A program made the translations under genes and the position numbers. Under the pieces are notes generated by a model that made no database searches, was not told where the DNA came from, and worked only from the letters and a program-made list of their open reading frames with translations. DNA of 52,471 nucleotides from CAYONP01 sp964405335 (lineage in GTDB: Bacteria > Armatimonadota > UBA10988), in the NCBI GenBank assembly GCA_964405335.1, contig CAYONP010000034.1, forward strand, positions 1-52,471. The letters are read 5' to 3'. Position 1 is the stretch's first letter; every line of letters starts with the position of its first letter. Positions 10,301 through 18,278 of the stretch are shown piece after piece.

Positions 10301-10579
10301 GTAGAGGTCCCAGTTGCCCGAGCGATTGGACATGAACACCACCGCCGCGCCGCCCTCGGCAAAGACCGGGCGGGTATCGCTGGCGTGGTGCATGGTCAAC
10401 GGCGCGGCGACGCCGCTTGCCACGTCGGCGATGAAGATGTCGCGGCACCACTCGAAGACCAGCTTCGAGCCGTCGGCCGAGAGCGCCGGGTAATGGCCGA
10501 AGCGGACCGGCGCCTGCGCGGTCGCGGCCGCCGCGGGCAGCAGGCAGGCGATGACGATGAGCCTCATTCGCATGGTCAT
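7325..10579 (-). CDS. Tricorn-like serine protease (TolB/WD40 propellers, PDZ, S41 C-terminal)
   Basis: Protein of about 1084 residues, as long as tricorn protease. The ATG at 10579 is used; AGGA sits 3 bases before it and 9 bases before the ATG at 10573, so 10573 is as likely. A signal peptide (LIVIACLLPAAAATAQ) implies export. Two beta-propellers of TolB-type repeats (SADGSKLVFEW, SPDGGSVIFES, SPDRKKLAIRR, SPDSRWLAITR) fill about residues 25-545. Next come a very acidic Pro/Glu linker, a glycine-rich loop, the C1 domain, a PDZ domain and the S41 catalytic domain. Tricorn active-site counterparts are visible: His in ASHQGYGIPG, Ser-Asp in NQHSASDAE, Glu in NLEMKPVPADV. It probably degrades oligopeptides outside the cytoplasm. 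It is the last gene of a run with the phosphoesterase and GH99-like genes. Confidence 0.93.
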   Translation of the reverse strand: MTMRMRLIVIACLLPAAAATAQAPVRFGHYPALSADGSKLVFEWCRDIFIADVASGVAAPLTMHHASDTRPVFAEGGAAVVFMSNRSGNWDLYRMPVGGGEPQRLTYYSGTDGLWEMSPDGGSVIFESRRNGPLMGGFGYAFTLPLTGGTPTRYLPVAAGDVATSPDGGKVAFVRSRSDWDWREYKGGLSEDVWIWDKAADSYTKITHYIGPDYAPMWSADGATVFFMSDRSGAYNLWKVAATGGAATQVTSHDQPLRRPTISRDGRFIVYELDGGIQLCETATGATRELSLTGPTDVLEPEMFYSTETANMGAYDVAPSGREVAFIVRGDLYVCRFPDGGPTTRLTNTPQSEENPLWSEDSKTIYFLSDRDGNGEIYSITSDDPNEPRLRRAARHKLTRLTETPENETGLVWSPDRKKLAIRRERGQIVVANPDLSEQKVVVDGQRWTDFTWSPDSRWLAITRADADSNNDIFIVSAEGGELHNISMHPANDSDPVFAGDMSRLVFRSSRRSDEWDLYYVWLRREDWVKTRADRDLEEDIEYDKPEPPEQEEPQGAAPAAGGEASESEEEQPEPEPEPARIEFEDIHERLVTLTRSSEPEFSLVAAPTGKQIAFVGAAPGTGGGPGGRFGFGGGGTRSLMVADLDEFEPRTVASGSVGGVEYSRDGRQLRFLSGGQLSQVAVQGGPQTTVSHSARVERRIADERAYVFDQVWQVQRDNFYDVNMHGVDWDAMREFYKPRALSAPSREDFALVVNQMLGELKASHQGYGIPGRGVEATGPPAAALGLAWTDDRTGPGFVVAAVEPDTPADTTPNGPKAGERVLSIDGTALGPGVNDFALLVAKEGELVTLEIEGTDGGRRTVSVRATSAGGVAGTRRETWLRNNRRLVAEWSSGRLGYLQVPGMNQGAVQEFYRDLFAAGAGKEGLLIDVRFNGGGNTHEYLLEALTFRPHTYMVDRGTDEHGFPAWLQPVPVYRHPTVVLHNQHSASDAELFSWAYKNLGLGKTVGTPTWGGVIFTGSAGMVDGSSCRVPGTGAYMMDGTNLEMKPVPADVPVEISPADEAAGRDPQLEAAVRTLLEQIDSAR

Positions 10580-10612
10580 GATTCCTGATCGCATCCGCAG
10601 CCGACGCACCAG

Positions 10613-12037
10613 TCAGGCCGGCGGCGTCTCGCGCACCGGGACAAACTCCGTGCGCACCGTCGCCGCTTCGCAATGGAACCGGCGGTAGCCCTTGGCCGAC
10701 GTGCCGTCGAAGTTGTTCCGCGTCGTCGCGCAGCAGGCCGTGGTGGTATAGAGCACGCCGCCGACCAGTTCCTCCTGGTTGCCATGATAGTGCCCGTTGA
10801 TCACCGCCTTCAGGGTCCAGCCGTCGAACAGGCCGATCACCTGCTGAGCCTCGGCCAACAGATAGGCCTTAGTATGCGGCATCAACGGATGATGGCAGCA
10901 GAGGATCAGCGGCGTCTCGCGGTCGATTTCGACCAGTTGGGCGCTCAGCCACTCGCGCTGCGCGGTCGCCATCGGAGTCGCGTCGCCCGGGTTGCTGTCG
11001 CAGATCAGGAACTCCCAGCCGCCATACCCGAACCGCTGCATCAACGGGCCGAACTCGTCCTGGTACGCCGTCCCACGCAGGTCGTGGTTGCCGCGGCAGG
11101 CGTAGTGCGGGCGGCCTAGGCGCTCCAGGCCGAAGCGGCAGAGCGCCATGGCGTCCGGCGTCGAGTGCTCGGTCATGTCGCCCAGCCAGAGACTGAAGGC
11201 GACCGCCGGATCGGCGTTGATCCGGTCCACCGCATCGTTGGCAATCTCGATCGATTTGGTGTCGGTCACGTGCGTGTCGGCCGCCTGAGCGAAGGTGAAC
11301 GCGGTGATCGGCCCGGCGGTGGACTGCCAGGCCGCCCAGTCGGCGGCCAGCGCCGCCTCGCTCAGTGCCGCCTGATGGAGCTCGACCCGCGACAGGCCGC
11401 CCTGGAGCGGTCCATCGCCGGTCGAGTAGGCGCCGAGCACCAGCGGCGTGGCCGGCTCGGTAACCAGCGGCCCGGCCTGCGCCGCGCGCTGCACCACGGC
11501 CCCGTCGACCACCAGCGCGAGCGACGCGCCGTCGTAGGTCAAGGCCACCTGGTGCCAGCCGGGAGTCGCCGGCGCTAGCACGCCGACCTGGCCGGCGGCG
11601 GTGGTGGCGCGGGCGCCGAACCGTCCGTCGGGGTCGACCAGCAGCGACCAGACATCGCCCGCCGCGCCGCCGGTCCGGTCGCGGCAGACGATGCCCTGCC
11701 AGCTTGCCCGCGGCTGCTCGAGGTAGAGGTAGGCGACGACCGTCAGCGCGGTCCAGCCGTCGCCGAGCGGCTCGGCCAGCTCAGCCCGCCCGCCGGCGCC
11801 GTAGCGCACCAGGCGGTGACCGAGCAGCTCGTCGGCCGTGCCGGCGGTGACGGTCAGGGCCCGGTCGCCGGCCGAGTCGAGCCACCGCTCGCCGTCGAGG
11901 TCGGCCGCGTCCCAGGCGGCGCGGAGCGTCTCACGCGCCGCGCCGCGCAGCAGGCTCGGCGCGGCGACCAGCCCGCCCAGCGCGGCGAGCATCGCGCGGC
12001 GGTCGATGCGGCGCTCAGTCGGCGGCCGGTGGATCAT
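10613..12037 (-). CDS. Exported LamG-metallophosphoesterase (calcineurin-like)
   Basis: Protein of 474 residues. The N-terminus has a Tat-type signal (DRRAMLAALGGLVAAPS), so the enzyme is probably exported folded with its metals. Residues about 45-225 form a LamG/concanavalin-like domain. The calcineurin-like phosphoesterase domain follows with every metal motif visible: DTHV, GDMTEH, GNHD, CCHHP and NGHYHGN. It starts inside the 3' end of the GH99-like gene (23-bp overlap) and stops 33 bp before the tricorn-like gene, so the three are probably cotranscribed. The LamG fusion suggests a glycan-associated or surface phosphoester as substrate; this is inference. Confidence 0.92.
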   Translation of the reverse strand: MIHRPPTERRIDRRAMLAALGGLVAAPSLLRGAARETLRAAWDAADLDGERWLDSAGDRALTVTAGTADELLGHRLVRYGAGGRAELAEPLGDGWTALTVVAYLYLEQPRASWQGIVCRDRTGGAAGDVWSLLVDPDGRFGARATTAAGQVGVLAPATPGWHQVALTYDGASLALVVDGAVVQRAAQAGPLVTEPATPLVLGAYSTGDGPLQGGLSRVELHQAALSEAALAADWAAWQSTAGPITAFTFAQAADTHVTDTKSIEIANDAVDRINADPAVAFSLWLGDMTEHSTPDAMALCRFGLERLGRPHYACRGNHDLRGTAYQDEFGPLMQRFGYGGWEFLICDSNPGDATPMATAQREWLSAQLVEIDRETPLILCCHHPLMPHTKAYLLAEAQQVIGLFDGWTLKAVINGHYHGNQEELVGGVLYTTTACCATTRNNFDGTSAKGYRRFHCEAATVRTEFVPVRETPPA

Positions 12038-14768
12038 TGGTCAACTCGATCCGGTCGAGGCTGATTCTGGTGCCGACCGTTGAGCAGGGGTCGAGGCGGA
12101 AGGTCCGGATCATCCCCCGCCAGGTCACCTTCTCGGCCAGCGGCAGCACGTAGGTATGCCACTGCCCGTCGGCGCGGACGTCGACCGAGAAGCTCGTCGC
12201 CTCGGTCGTGCCGCGGGTCGAGGTGGTCCAGAAGACCTGCAGCCGGTCGGCGCCGGGCTCGGGCCGTTCCAGCTTCATGCGCACCACGAGGTGGCTGAAC
12301 GACCGGGCCAGGACGTTCATCGCCGGCCCGGCGAAGGCCGGGTCGCCGCTTGCGGCGACCGCCTGCAGCGCCCCGTCGGCCACGGTCACCTGCCCGAGCC
12401 CCATCATCGCGCCCCAGCCCTGGGCGGAGTCGGCGAAGTCCCAGGCGGTGCGCGGCGCCGCGCCGAACTCCCGGAAGTCGTACGGCCCGAGGCCGACGTC
12501 GACCGGCGTCACCTCGGGTGGCGGCGCCGGGTCGCGGCCGAACACACGGCGGATGGCCTGCAACATGCCGAAACCGTATTCGAGGCAGGGCTCGAGGTAG
12601 CTCCCCTCGCCCCACTCGTTCCACGGGCCGAGGACCAGCAGCTTCTCGTCGTGCTGATCGAGATAGCTCTTTGCCGCCCGGAGCAGGCGCTCGAACTCGT
12701 CGACCGTCCGGTCGTGGATGACCAGCGTGTCGTTGCCGTGCCACGGCCGGGCATCCCAGCCGCTGTCGGCGATGGGCAGATAGCGCAGCCCGCCGGCCTC
12801 GGCCTCGGCGCGCCACTGGGCCCAGCCGGCGGGGCTCTGGTCGACCACCAGCGAGAACGGGAAGTAGCGCGGATCGTCGGCCGCCTGCGGCGCACCGAAC
12901 CAGCCGTGGTAGCTGGTCGCCGCCTGGTAGCCCTCGTCGCGGAGCTGGCTGAAGGCCGCCCGGCCCTGGGCGTTCATCGAGACGAAGTAGATGCCCGGCA
13001 GGCCCGCCTCGCGCGCCATCTCCTGCGACGTGGCATAGAGCGCCGCCGCCTGCTCGCCGCCGCCGACGTCGCGCCGGATGTTGCTCGGCGCCCAGATGAA
13101 GACCGCCGGCTTGCCGTCGATCCGCAGGTAGTCGTCGCGGTGCAGGTAGTGCTCGATCCAGTAGGCGGTCACCGCCCGCCAATCCTCGACCGAGTGGGTA
13201 TCCGGCGCGTTGTGGTTGGCCCACATGATCGCCCACTCGAACTGGTCGTGGTACCGGCTCTGGAAAAAGGCGTCGTGCAGCCAATGCTCGAGGTGGCGGT
13301 TGCCCTGCGACCAGTACCAGTCGACCAGGAAGTAGCTGACGCCGTGCTCGAGCGCCCACTTGATCTGCCAGTCGGCCACCTCGGGCAGCGCCTCGTCATA
13401 CCAGCCGAGCACCGGCTTGCGGATCGGCGCCACGCGGTCGATCGGCTCCCACCGCGTCGGGTCGCCCCAGCCGGGGAAATAGTAGCTACCGATCCGGTAA
13501 TCCGTCGCCGCCGGCTCGGGCGGCGGCACCACCTCGGACCGGGGCAGGCCCAGCGCCGGCGTGATCCGCAGCCGCATCCGCGCGCTCTGCTCCGGGCCGC
13601 CGTTCAGGCGGTAACGGAAGGTCGCCCAGTCGTCGACCGGCTGCTCGGCCACCACGCGCATGCGCAGGCTGACCGGATACTCGAACTCAAACACCGGCTC
13701 GGGCGCGCGCTCCTGACGGATCAGCGTCACGCCGGCGGGCAGCTCGAGCGACCAGTCGAGCCCGCGCGCCGGCTCGGCACCGTGGTTCTGCAGCCGGGCG
13801 GTCAGCCAGCAGTCCGAGCCGACCCGGTTGACCGCCTCGGCGTGGCCGAAGTACTGGAGCTCGAGGTCGGCCTCGCCGCCCGGCTCGTCCTGGATGGTGA
13901 TCGACTCGACCGTCACCTCGGCGCGGGCGACGTTGCTCGGCTGCAGCGCCAGGGCCAGGATGCTGCCCTGCCAGTTCGGCTCGCCGCCGAGGTCGAGGTT
14001 GTAGACGTGGCTGCGCCCATCGCTGCGCAGACCGAAGCGCAGCCGCTGCAGGCCGTTCAGCGAGTCGGCCGCCCAGAGCACTTCGGCCTGCGTCGCGCCG
14101 CGACTGGCCAGCCGCAGGACCAGCCAATGCTCGGGCTCGGCCTGCAGCGCCAGCGGTGGCGACTGCAGCCGCCCGCGCGGGTGGTCGACTTCGAGGGTCA
14201 GGCCCTCGCCCGGCTGCGGCGTCAGGTCGTGCAGCGACCAGCCGCCGGGCAGGCCGGCAAACCGCCAACTCCGCTCGGCAACCGGCTCGGCGGCCGGCGG
14301 CTCGACGATGCGGATCGACTCGATCTGGAACTCGGCGTCGGCATAGAGGTCGAGTCGCAGGTGGACGATCCGGCCCTCGGCCTGCCAGAACGGCTCGAGT
14401 CGGATGGTCTCCATCCCGCCGCCGTGGACGGTGAACCGCGTCGACTTGCCGCCGCTGAAGCCGCCGTGCTCGCCTTCGAGCGTGCCCGACCAGAAGACCT
14501 CGCCCTCGCCCGGCGCGCTGGCGCTCAACCGCAGCTCAATCTGCTGCCACGGCCGGGCGGAGATCTCGAACGGCGCGCTGGTGAAGAACGGGTCCCAGTC
14601 GGTGGTGCGGCAGTGTAGCCGGCCGCCGGCCACCGACACGTCGGTCATGTGTCCATTCGGCAGCCAGCCCTGCAGGTCGTCGTCGCGGTCGAACCGCCAC
14701 TCGTGCACGACGGCCGCCTGGCCGGGTGCCAGCAGGCATCCGAGGGCCATCATTCCCACCGTGATCAT
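12015..14768 (-). CDS. Secreted GH99-like/WbsX-type protein, paralogue of the gene at 3139
   Basis: Protein of 917 residues. The ATG at 14768 has GGAG 6 bases upstream and gives a signal peptide (VGMMALGCLLAPGQAA). Several beta-sandwich segments of carbohydrate-binding type fill about residues 25-415. The WbsX/GH99-like barrel runs from about 420 to 765, with KPVLGWYDEALPEVADWQIK, YFLVDWYW, RIDGKPAVFIWAP and the closing PWNEWGEGSYLEP. The final 150 residues form another beta-sandwich. Barrel motifs match the 3139 gene almost one for one, but the accessory domains differ, so the two may attack related glycans with different binding modules. First gene of the minus-strand run leading to the phosphoesterase and the protease. 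Enzymatic activity is inferred. Confidence 0.88.
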   Translation of the reverse strand: MITVGMMALGCLLAPGQAAVVHEWRFDRDDDLQGWLPNGHMTDVSVAGGRLHCRTTDWDPFFTSAPFEISARPWQQIELRLSASAPGEGEVFWSGTLEGEHGGFSGGKSTRFTVHGGGMETIRLEPFWQAEGRIVHLRLDLYADAEFQIESIRIVEPPAAEPVAERSWRFAGLPGGWSLHDLTPQPGEGLTLEVDHPRGRLQSPPLALQAEPEHWLVLRLASRGATQAEVLWAADSLNGLQRLRFGLRSDGRSHVYNLDLGGEPNWQGSILALALQPSNVARAEVTVESITIQDEPGGEADLELQYFGHAEAVNRVGSDCWLTARLQNHGAEPARGLDWSLELPAGVTLIRQERAPEPVFEFEYPVSLRMRVVAEQPVDDWATFRYRLNGGPEQSARMRLRITPALGLPRSEVVPPPEPAATDYRIGSYYFPGWGDPTRWEPIDRVAPIRKPVLGWYDEALPEVADWQIKWALEHGVSYFLVDWYWSQGNRHLEHWLHDAFFQSRYHDQFEWAIMWANHNAPDTHSVEDWRAVTAYWIEHYLHRDDYLRIDGKPAVFIWAPSNIRRDVGGGEQAAALYATSQEMAREAGLPGIYFVSMNAQGRAAFSQLRDEGYQAATSYHGWFGAPQAADDPRYFPFSLVVDQSPAGWAQWRAEAEAGGLRYLPIADSGWDARPWHGNDTLVIHDRTVDEFERLLRAAKSYLDQHDEKLLVLGPWNEWGEGSYLEPCLEYGFGMLQAIRRVFGRDPAPPPEVTPVDVGLGPYDFREFGAAPRTAWDFADSAQGWGAMMGLGQVTVADGALQAVAASGDPAFAGPAMNVLARSFSHLVVRMKLERPEPGADRLQVFWTTSTRGTTEATSFSVDVRADGQWHTYVLPLAEKVTWRGMIRTFRLDPCSTVGTRISLDRIELTNDPPAAD

Positions 14769-14827
14769 GCCCAACTCCGGGTCAGTCCAAGGGTGCTTTC
14801 GCCACGCGGAGGCGCCGGCCTTCGGCG

Positions 14828-14856
14828 TTGACGATTGGTCGCCGATAGGGTATGCT
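14828..14856 (+). promoter_or_regulatory. Promoter of tRNA-Leu
   Basis: TTGACG (14828-14833) and TATGCT (14851-14856) are spaced by 17 bases, 14 bases before the tRNA 5' end. Confidence 0.65.
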
Positions 14857-14870
14857 TCGCATCTCCACCG

Positions 14871-14956
14871 GCCGAGGTGGCGGAATTGGCAGACGCGCTG
14901 GATTCAGGATCCAGTGTCTTTAACCGGACGTGCGGGTTCGACTCCCGCCCTCGGCA
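14871..14956 (+). tRNA. tRNA-Leu (anticodon CAG)
   Basis: Class II tRNA of 86 nt. GCCGAGG (14871-14877) pairs with CCTCGGC (14949-14955), discriminator A. The anticodon stem CTGGA/TCCAG encloses the loop TTCAGGA with anticodon CAG. A variable arm follows, then the T-arm GGGTTCGACTCCC. CCA is not encoded. The 3' 37 nt are overlapped on the opposite strand by the end of queF. Confidence 0.96.
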
Positions 14957-15318
14957 TCCCACCCCTCCGCGACATACTCCGCGGTCACCTGGGTGTGTAG
15001 TCCGCCGCGTACATAGAAGTCGCCCCGCACGCGCATCCGCCGCGGCCGCGCCGCCGCCACGAAGTCATCGAGAATCTGGTTGACCACCGCCTCGTGAAAC
15101 GTCCCCACGTCACGGTAGCTCCACAGATAGAGCTTGATGCTCTTCAGCTCGATGATGCCCTGATCGGGGACGTAGTCGAGGTAGATGGTGGCAAAGTCGG
15201 GCTGGCCGGTGCGCGGGCAGACGCAGGTGAACTCGGGGCACTCGATTTCGATCAGGTAGTCGCGCTCGGGCTTCGGGTTCGGCACTACCTCGAGCTCGCG
15301 CGAGGGCTGGCTTGGCAT
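14920..15318 (-). CDS. queF: NADPH-dependent 7-cyano-7-deazaguanine reductase (preQ0 reductase)
   Basis: Protein of 132 residues, the short (type I, unimodular) QueF. It reduces preQ0 to preQ1 in queuosine synthesis. Visible motifs: FTCVCPRTGQPDFA, with the likely nucleophile Cys34 and Asp41; the QueF signature ELKSIKLYLWSYRD; and the closing RGDFYVRGGLHTQVTAEY. The last dozen or so residues are the antisense reading of tRNA-Leu, whose gene contains the queF stop. It lies 9 bases after the deaminase gene and is the last member of a three-gene run. With so little space upstream there is no room for a private preQ1 riboswitch. Confidence 0.95.
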   Translation of the reverse strand: MPSQPSRELEVVPNPKPERDYLIEIECPEFTCVCPRTGQPDFATIYLDYVPDQGIIELKSIKLYLWSYRDVGTFHEAVVNQILDDFVAAARPRRMRVRGDFYVRGGLHTQVTAEYVAEGWDAEGGSRTRTSG

Positions 15319-15327
15319 GGGCCGAGT

Positions 15328-16422
15328 CTAGGCGCCGGCCGGCGGGGGGTCAAGCTCCTCCCAGGCCGACTCGAACGCCGGCAGCAGCTCGGCCGCCGAC
15401 GGGTCGAACGCGTAGCGGTAGGCGTTGGTCAGCATCGTCCGTAGCTCGGACAGCGGCACGGCGGCGGTGTGCAGCCGCAGTAGCTCGTCGGTCAGCGTGG
15501 TGCCGAAGAAGGTCGGGTCGTCGGTGTTGACCGTCACCGGCACGCCGGCCTGGTGCAGGGCGAACAGCGGGTGCCGCGCGTAGCTCGGGTAGATCGCCGT
15601 GCACAGGTTGCTGGTCGGGCAGATCTCGAGCGGGATGCCGCGCGCGGCCAGCGTCTCGACCAGGGCCGGATCCTCGATCGCCCGCACGCCGTGGCCGATC
15701 CGCGCGACACCGAGGATCTCCACCGCGTCGCGCACGCTCTCGGGCCCGAGCGCCTCGCCGGCGTGGGCGGTCAGGCGCAGGCCGGCCCGCCGCGCGGCGG
15801 TGAAGACCGGCTCGAACGGCGCCGGCGGACAGGCATGTTCGCTGCCGCCGATGGTGATCCCGACCAGGCTGGCGCAACCGATGTCGGTCACCCGCCCGAC
15901 TAGCTCGAGCCCAGCCTCGGGCCCGAAATCGCGCACCACGTCCATGATCCAGCGCACCCGAGTAGCCGCTCGCGCGGCGGCCTCGTCGAGCACGGCCAGC
16001 AGGTCGGCCAGCGCGATGCCCTGGTTCAGATACTCGCGGACCGAGACGGTGACCTCGGCGTAGACGATGTTCTGCCGCGCCAGGCCCGACAGCACACCGT
16101 CGACGAGCTGTCGGAAGTCATCGACCTCGCGGAAGTAGAAGCCGGTCAGCGCGTAGGTCAGAATGAAGCTGGCGAAGTCGTCGAAGCGGAACAGCTCGCG
16201 CACCTGTTCGACGGTGCGCGCCCCGGGCCTGAGCCAGGGCGCCAGATGCGCGCGCCCGCGCCACCGCTCGACCAACCCGGGCCGCGCGACCGTGGTCAGG
16301 TCGAGCTCGGCGTACTTGGCGGTCAACGCGGCGAAGACTTCGGGCGGCATGGCCCCGCGCAGGTGCACATGCAGCTCGGCCTTCGGCAGCGAGTCGAAGA
16401 AGGCCCGCAGGTCGTCAGCCAT
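15328..16422 (-). CDS. Adenosine deaminase family enzyme (adenosine or aminodeoxyfutalosine deaminase)
   Basis: Protein of 364 residues, standard for the family. All zinc/catalytic motifs are present: AELHVHLRGAMPPE (HxH, His18 and His20), LTAHAGE (metal His and general-acid Glu), RIGHGVRA, EICPTSN and VTVNTDDPTFF (metal Asp). The fold is a cytoplasmic TIM barrel that hydrolyses the 6-amino group of a purine nucleoside. The HLRG variant instead of HLDG/HLEG leaves room for a menaquinone-pathway aminodeoxyfutalosine deaminase, which sequence reading cannot separate from adenosine deaminase. Its ATG overlaps the stop of the upstream gene by 8 bp, so translation is coupled; queF follows 9 bp later. 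Confidence 0.92.
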   Translation of the reverse strand: MADDLRAFFDSLPKAELHVHLRGAMPPEVFAALTAKYAELDLTTVARPGLVERWRGRAHLAPWLRPGARTVEQVRELFRFDDFASFILTYALTGFYFREVDDFRQLVDGVLSGLARQNIVYAEVTVSVREYLNQGIALADLLAVLDEAAARAATRVRWIMDVVRDFGPEAGLELVGRVTDIGCASLVGITIGGSEHACPPAPFEPVFTAARRAGLRLTAHAGEALGPESVRDAVEILGVARIGHGVRAIEDPALVETLAARGIPLEICPTSNLCTAIYPSYARHPLFALHQAGVPVTVNTDDPTFFGTTLTDELLRLHTAAVPLSELRTMLTNAYRYAFDPSAAELLPAFESAWEELDPPPAGA

Positions 16423-18208
16423 CGCCGTCCCACGGCCGGGCGAAGCTCGGCCGGCGCGCGTAGCGGCGCACCGTCAGCCTCAGCCGCGCCGCGCCGCCCG
16501 GCGGCAGAACCAGCTCGAGCCACGGCCCGCCGACCGGTACGGCCTCGCCTCCGTCCAGCGCGGCGGCGACGAGCTCATGCTCACCGTAGGCCCCGCCTTG
16601 GACCACCAACCGTCGCGGATGGAGCACCTCCAGGTTGGCCAGCCGCAGCTCGACCGTGTCGCCGGTGACGCGTTCGGCCAGCGCCGCGATGCCGGGCGGC
16701 AGGCCGGCCCGCCGCGCCTCCGGGTCGAAGTAGCGCACCGCCACGTGGAGCAGCCCGCCGTGGTAAATCGGCGACGGGCCGCCTAGCGTGAGCTGCACCA
16801 GCGCCTCGGTGCCGATGGGGTTGAGCTCCTGCCAGTGATGCACGTCCCACGTCTCGGGGTCGCCATCATCGGCCTCGATCCGCCGCTGCCGGCGCTGCAT
16901 CTCGTCGGCGGCGGCGGCGAGCATGGCGGCGGGATGCTCGGGCGCGGCGCCGGCGTGATAGCCGAGCAGCGGCGCGGCGTGTTCCTGCTCGCCCTTGCCA
17001 CGCCGGCCGTGGACCGGCCAGCGGTGCCCCGGCGGCGCGAGCGCGGCCAGCGCCGCGCGGTCGGACTCGGCCTGCGACAGGTAGGCCAGCACGGCGTGGT
17101 AGCGCGGGTCGAGCCGGCGGAAGTCGTACCAGCCCGCGTCGCCGTGGCGGTGGGGCACGGTCAGCCAGCCCTCGGCATCGCGCCGGCCCTGTTCGCAGAC
17201 CAGGCGGAGCTGGGTGCGCGGGAGCTCGAGCCAGTCCGGGTCGCCGGTGAGCAGCAGGCAGTTCGCCGCGGCGATCAGGCTCGGCTCGATCAGGTTGAGC
17301 AACCCGTGCGGCCAGCGCCAGCCGTAGTAACCGCCGTACCACTTACCGTCCATCGTCTCGCCGACGATGCCGTTCGGGCCGACGTTGTCGGGCAGCAGGC
17401 CGCCATCGGCCGCGGCCCGCTCGCGCCAGGCGGCGGTGTAATCGAGCACCCACGCGCGCAGGGCCTCGTCGCCGGAATAGAGATGGGCGCAGGTGACCAG
17501 GCTGGTGGCGGTCAGGTTGAGCGGCACGTCGCAGCGCATCATGCGCTCGTTCATGCGCTCGAGCACGGCGGCAAAAACGGTCTCGTCGTTCCAGTCGCAG
17601 AGCGGCCCGGTGACGCCGGGAAGGTCTTCGAACGGCGGCGGGTAGAGGGCCAGGATCGGCCGATGGGTGACCCAGTCCTCGGCGCTGTTGACGAACCGCG
17701 GCCCGCGGCTGCCCGTGATCGGCGAGCGGATCATCCGCCGCTCCCGGTCGTAGTTCAGCGCCTCCGCGTCGTCGCCGGTGTACATCCGGGCGAAGCGCAA
17801 CAGCCGCGCGCGGTCGACGGCCACGGTCGGGTCGCACAGGCCGAAGGCGTAGATCAGGTGCGATGATTCGCCGTGGTGCATCCAGTCGTAGTAGGCATCG
17901 TACTCGCGGTGGATCTGGCCGTAGCGGGTGAACTGCCGGGTGATCGCCTCCCACTCGAAGCGGGCGAGGCGGTGGACAGCCTCGTCGCCGCCGAGCGCGT
18001 GGAACAGAGCGAAGTTGCCGAAGCTCTCGTAGGCATCGTCGGAGCCGTCCATGCCGGGCCAGGCATCGCGCCAGACCAGGCTGCCGTCGGCGCGGGTGTA
18101 GCGGTCGACGAACGCCACCCCGGCTTCGGCCATGCGGGCGAGCAGGTGGCGCTCGGCCAGGGCCCAGTCGGCCGGTGGCGCGGTGCGAGTGGCGATCAGT
18201 CGGCGCAT
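16415..18208 (-). CDS. Uncharacterised soluble protein, alpha/alpha-toroid-like
   Basis: Protein of 597 residues, no signal peptide or membrane segment. It is rich in tryptophan, tyrosine, histidine and aspartate, with conserved-looking blocks such as WRDAWPGMDGSDDAYESFGN, YDWMHHGESSHLIYAFGL and WYGGYYGWRWPHGLLNLIEP. Regular helical stretches with aromatic/His clusters suggest an (alpha/alpha)6 toroid as in some glycosidases and lyases, followed by a C-terminal beta-sandwich (about 490-597). It starts the run with the deaminase and queF and overlaps the deaminase start by 8 bp. I do not recognise a named family; a carbohydrate-processing role is only a guess. The 70-bp gap to the divergent SemiSWEET gene holds an inverted repeat, AGGTTGG (18226-18232) and CCAACCT (18246-18252). 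Confidence 0.82.
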   Translation of the reverse strand: MRRLIATRTAPPADWALAERHLLARMAEAGVAFVDRYTRADGSLVWRDAWPGMDGSDDAYESFGNFALFHALGGDEAVHRLARFEWEAITRQFTRYGQIHREYDAYYDWMHHGESSHLIYAFGLCDPTVAVDRARLLRFARMYTGDDAEALNYDRERRMIRSPITGSRGPRFVNSAEDWVTHRPILALYPPPFEDLPGVTGPLCDWNDETVFAAVLERMNERMMRCDVPLNLTATSLVTCAHLYSGDEALRAWVLDYTAAWRERAAADGGLLPDNVGPNGIVGETMDGKWYGGYYGWRWPHGLLNLIEPSLIAAANCLLLTGDPDWLELPRTQLRLVCEQGRRDAEGWLTVPHRHGDAGWYDFRRLDPRYHAVLAYLSQAESDRAALAALAPPGHRWPVHGRRGKGEQEHAAPLLGYHAGAAPEHPAAMLAAAADEMQRRQRRIEADDGDPETWDVHHWQELNPIGTEALVQLTLGGPSPIYHGGLLHVAVRYFDPEARRAGLPPGIAALAERVTGDTVELRLANLEVLHPRRLVVQGGAYGEHELVAAALDGGEAVPVGGPWLELVLPPGGAARLRLTVRRYARRPSFARPWDGDG

Positions 18209-18278
18209 GTCGGTCTCGCCGCGGGAGGTTGGCCGCCGCCGGGGTCCAACCTTCGCGCCTTGGGTCGTCGAGAAGCCG

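Noticed and set aside
15319..15327. preQ1 riboswitch before queF
   Set aside because: Only 9 bases separate the deaminase stop from the queF start.
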